Assembly: GCA_030599175.1 (NCBI GenBank)
Contig: JAUVON010000004.1
Span: 1-25,266 of the forward strand
From: Desulfobulbaceae bacterium
Lineage (GTDB): Bacteria; Desulfobacterota; Desulfobulbia; Desulfobulbales; Desulfocapsaceae
Direction: 5' to 3'
DNA: 25,266 bases
Shown: piece after piece, positions 24,899-25,266 of the stretch
Numbering within the stretch: position 1 is the first letter of the stretch
Layout: every line of letters starts with the position of its first letter
Position numbers and translations under genes: made by a program
Notes under the pieces: generated by a model
The model's database searches: none
What the model was told of the DNA's origin: nothing
Seen by the model: only the letters and a program-made list of their open reading frames with translations

Positions 24899-25266
24899 AA
24901 AGATACTGTTACTTGGGGTGAACCATAAGACAACCCCCATTGAGATTCGCGAGAAAATGGCACTTTCGGACGGATATGAAGAACCGCTGACTGCTCTGAA
25001 AAAAATCCCGGGTTGCAAAGAGTGTTATCTACTCTCAACCTGCAATCGGGTTGAACTGCTTGTGGTTGTGGAACCTGGTGTAGAGGTTGAAGAGGAGATA
25101 ATTACCTTTCTTTTTGGCGGCAGCGTCAGTCCGGAAGATTGTCGTCTATACCTGTATATGCATTACGATGAGGATGCCGTGCACCATCTGTTTATGGTGG
25201 CTGCCAGCCTTGATTCCATGGTGGTGGGCGAGGCGCAGATTCTTGGCCAGCTAAAGGAGGCCTACC
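24888..25266 (+). CDS. hemA: Glutamyl-tRNA reductase, N-terminal part (runs off right edge)
   Basis: First committed enzyme of the C5 route to 5-aminolevulinate: it reduces glutamyl-tRNA(Glu) to glutamate-1-semialdehyde with NADPH. The visible 126 residues have the family start ILLLGVNHKTTPIEIREKMA, the catalytic Cys52 in LLSTCNRVEL, and VVGEAQILGQLKEAY at 112-126. The ATG at 24888 lies inside the end of ccsA in another frame, with GGGAGGAG about 9 bases upstream, so expression is likely coupled to ccsA. The NADPH-binding and dimerisation domains fall outside the window. Confidence 0.96.
   Translation, partial: MQGEKILLLGVNHKTTPIEIREKMALSDGYEEPLTALKKIPGCKECYLLSTCNRVELLVVVEPGVEVEEEIITFLFGGSVSPEDCRLYLYMHYDEDAVHHLFMVAASLDSMVVGEAQILGQLKEAY

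Noticed and set aside
1..25266. CRISPR arrays, tRNA or rRNA genes, transposase or phage genes
   Set aside because: None were found on reading; the repeats present are few, differently spaced and lack spacers, so they are not CRISPR.

Overview
This window looks like the chromosome of a Gram-negative, anaerobe-like member of the Desulfobacterota, most likely a sulfate reducer or sulfur disproportionator of the Desulfobulbales type. That placement is inference. It rests on a SurA-like periplasmic foldase and lipoprotein-type envelope genes, a two-subunit biotin carboxylase with a divergent carboxyltransferase, a siroheme-type dehydrogenase next to ccsA and hemA, and moderate GC with TTG/GTG starts. 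No rRNA, tRNA, CRISPR array, integrase or transposase gene was seen. Most genes are core metabolism; the unusual content is a set of intergenic repeats and a few poorly characterised proteins.

Layout. 1-724 (minus): start of ftsH, running off the left edge. 903-5283 (minus): carA-carB, carbamoyl-phosphate synthase, with a good promoter at 5383-5412. 5616-9033 (plus): biotin carboxylase (pycA-like) and carboxyltransferase-biotinyl subunit (pycB-like). 9041-12836 (minus): a 903-residue TPR/coiled-coil membrane protein and a lipoprotein with peptidoglycan-binding and SH3-like domains. 13107-13655 (minus): SLOG-like Rossmann protein ending at a 13-bp stem hairpin. 13896-15600 (minus): cmoA-cmoB for wobble uridine modification. 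15861-17687 (plus): a protein with two biotinyl/lipoyl-like barrels and a biotin-protein ligase, separated by a 209-bp hairpin repeat. 17766-20188 (minus): surA-like, rodZ-like and recO operon, flanked by two copies of a dispersed repeat. 20664-21652 (plus): a TlpA-like thioredoxin and a 69-residue exported protein, separated by an inverted-repeat element. 21763-25266 (plus): uppP, a methyltransferase, sirC-like, ccsA-like and the start of hemA, continuing off the right edge.

How the genes work together. The pycA/pycB pair needs biotin attached to Lys597 of PycB; the ligase at 16776 is the obvious enzyme for that, and the two-barrel protein before it may be a partner, scaffold or second substrate. 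The sirC-ccsA-hemA cluster joins the first step of tetrapyrrole synthesis to the siroheme branch and to cytochrome c assembly. surA, rodZ-like and uppP serve the envelope, and the TPR protein/lipoprotein pair probably does too.

The most interesting signals are: (a) the non-canonical carboxyltransferase motifs plus the two-barrel protein and divergent ligase; (b) a family of small repeats with GATGG...GTAAAAA ends, two of which begin exactly on the TGA stop codon of the gene before them; (c) a second repeat type that brackets the surA-recO operon and fits between converging stop codons.
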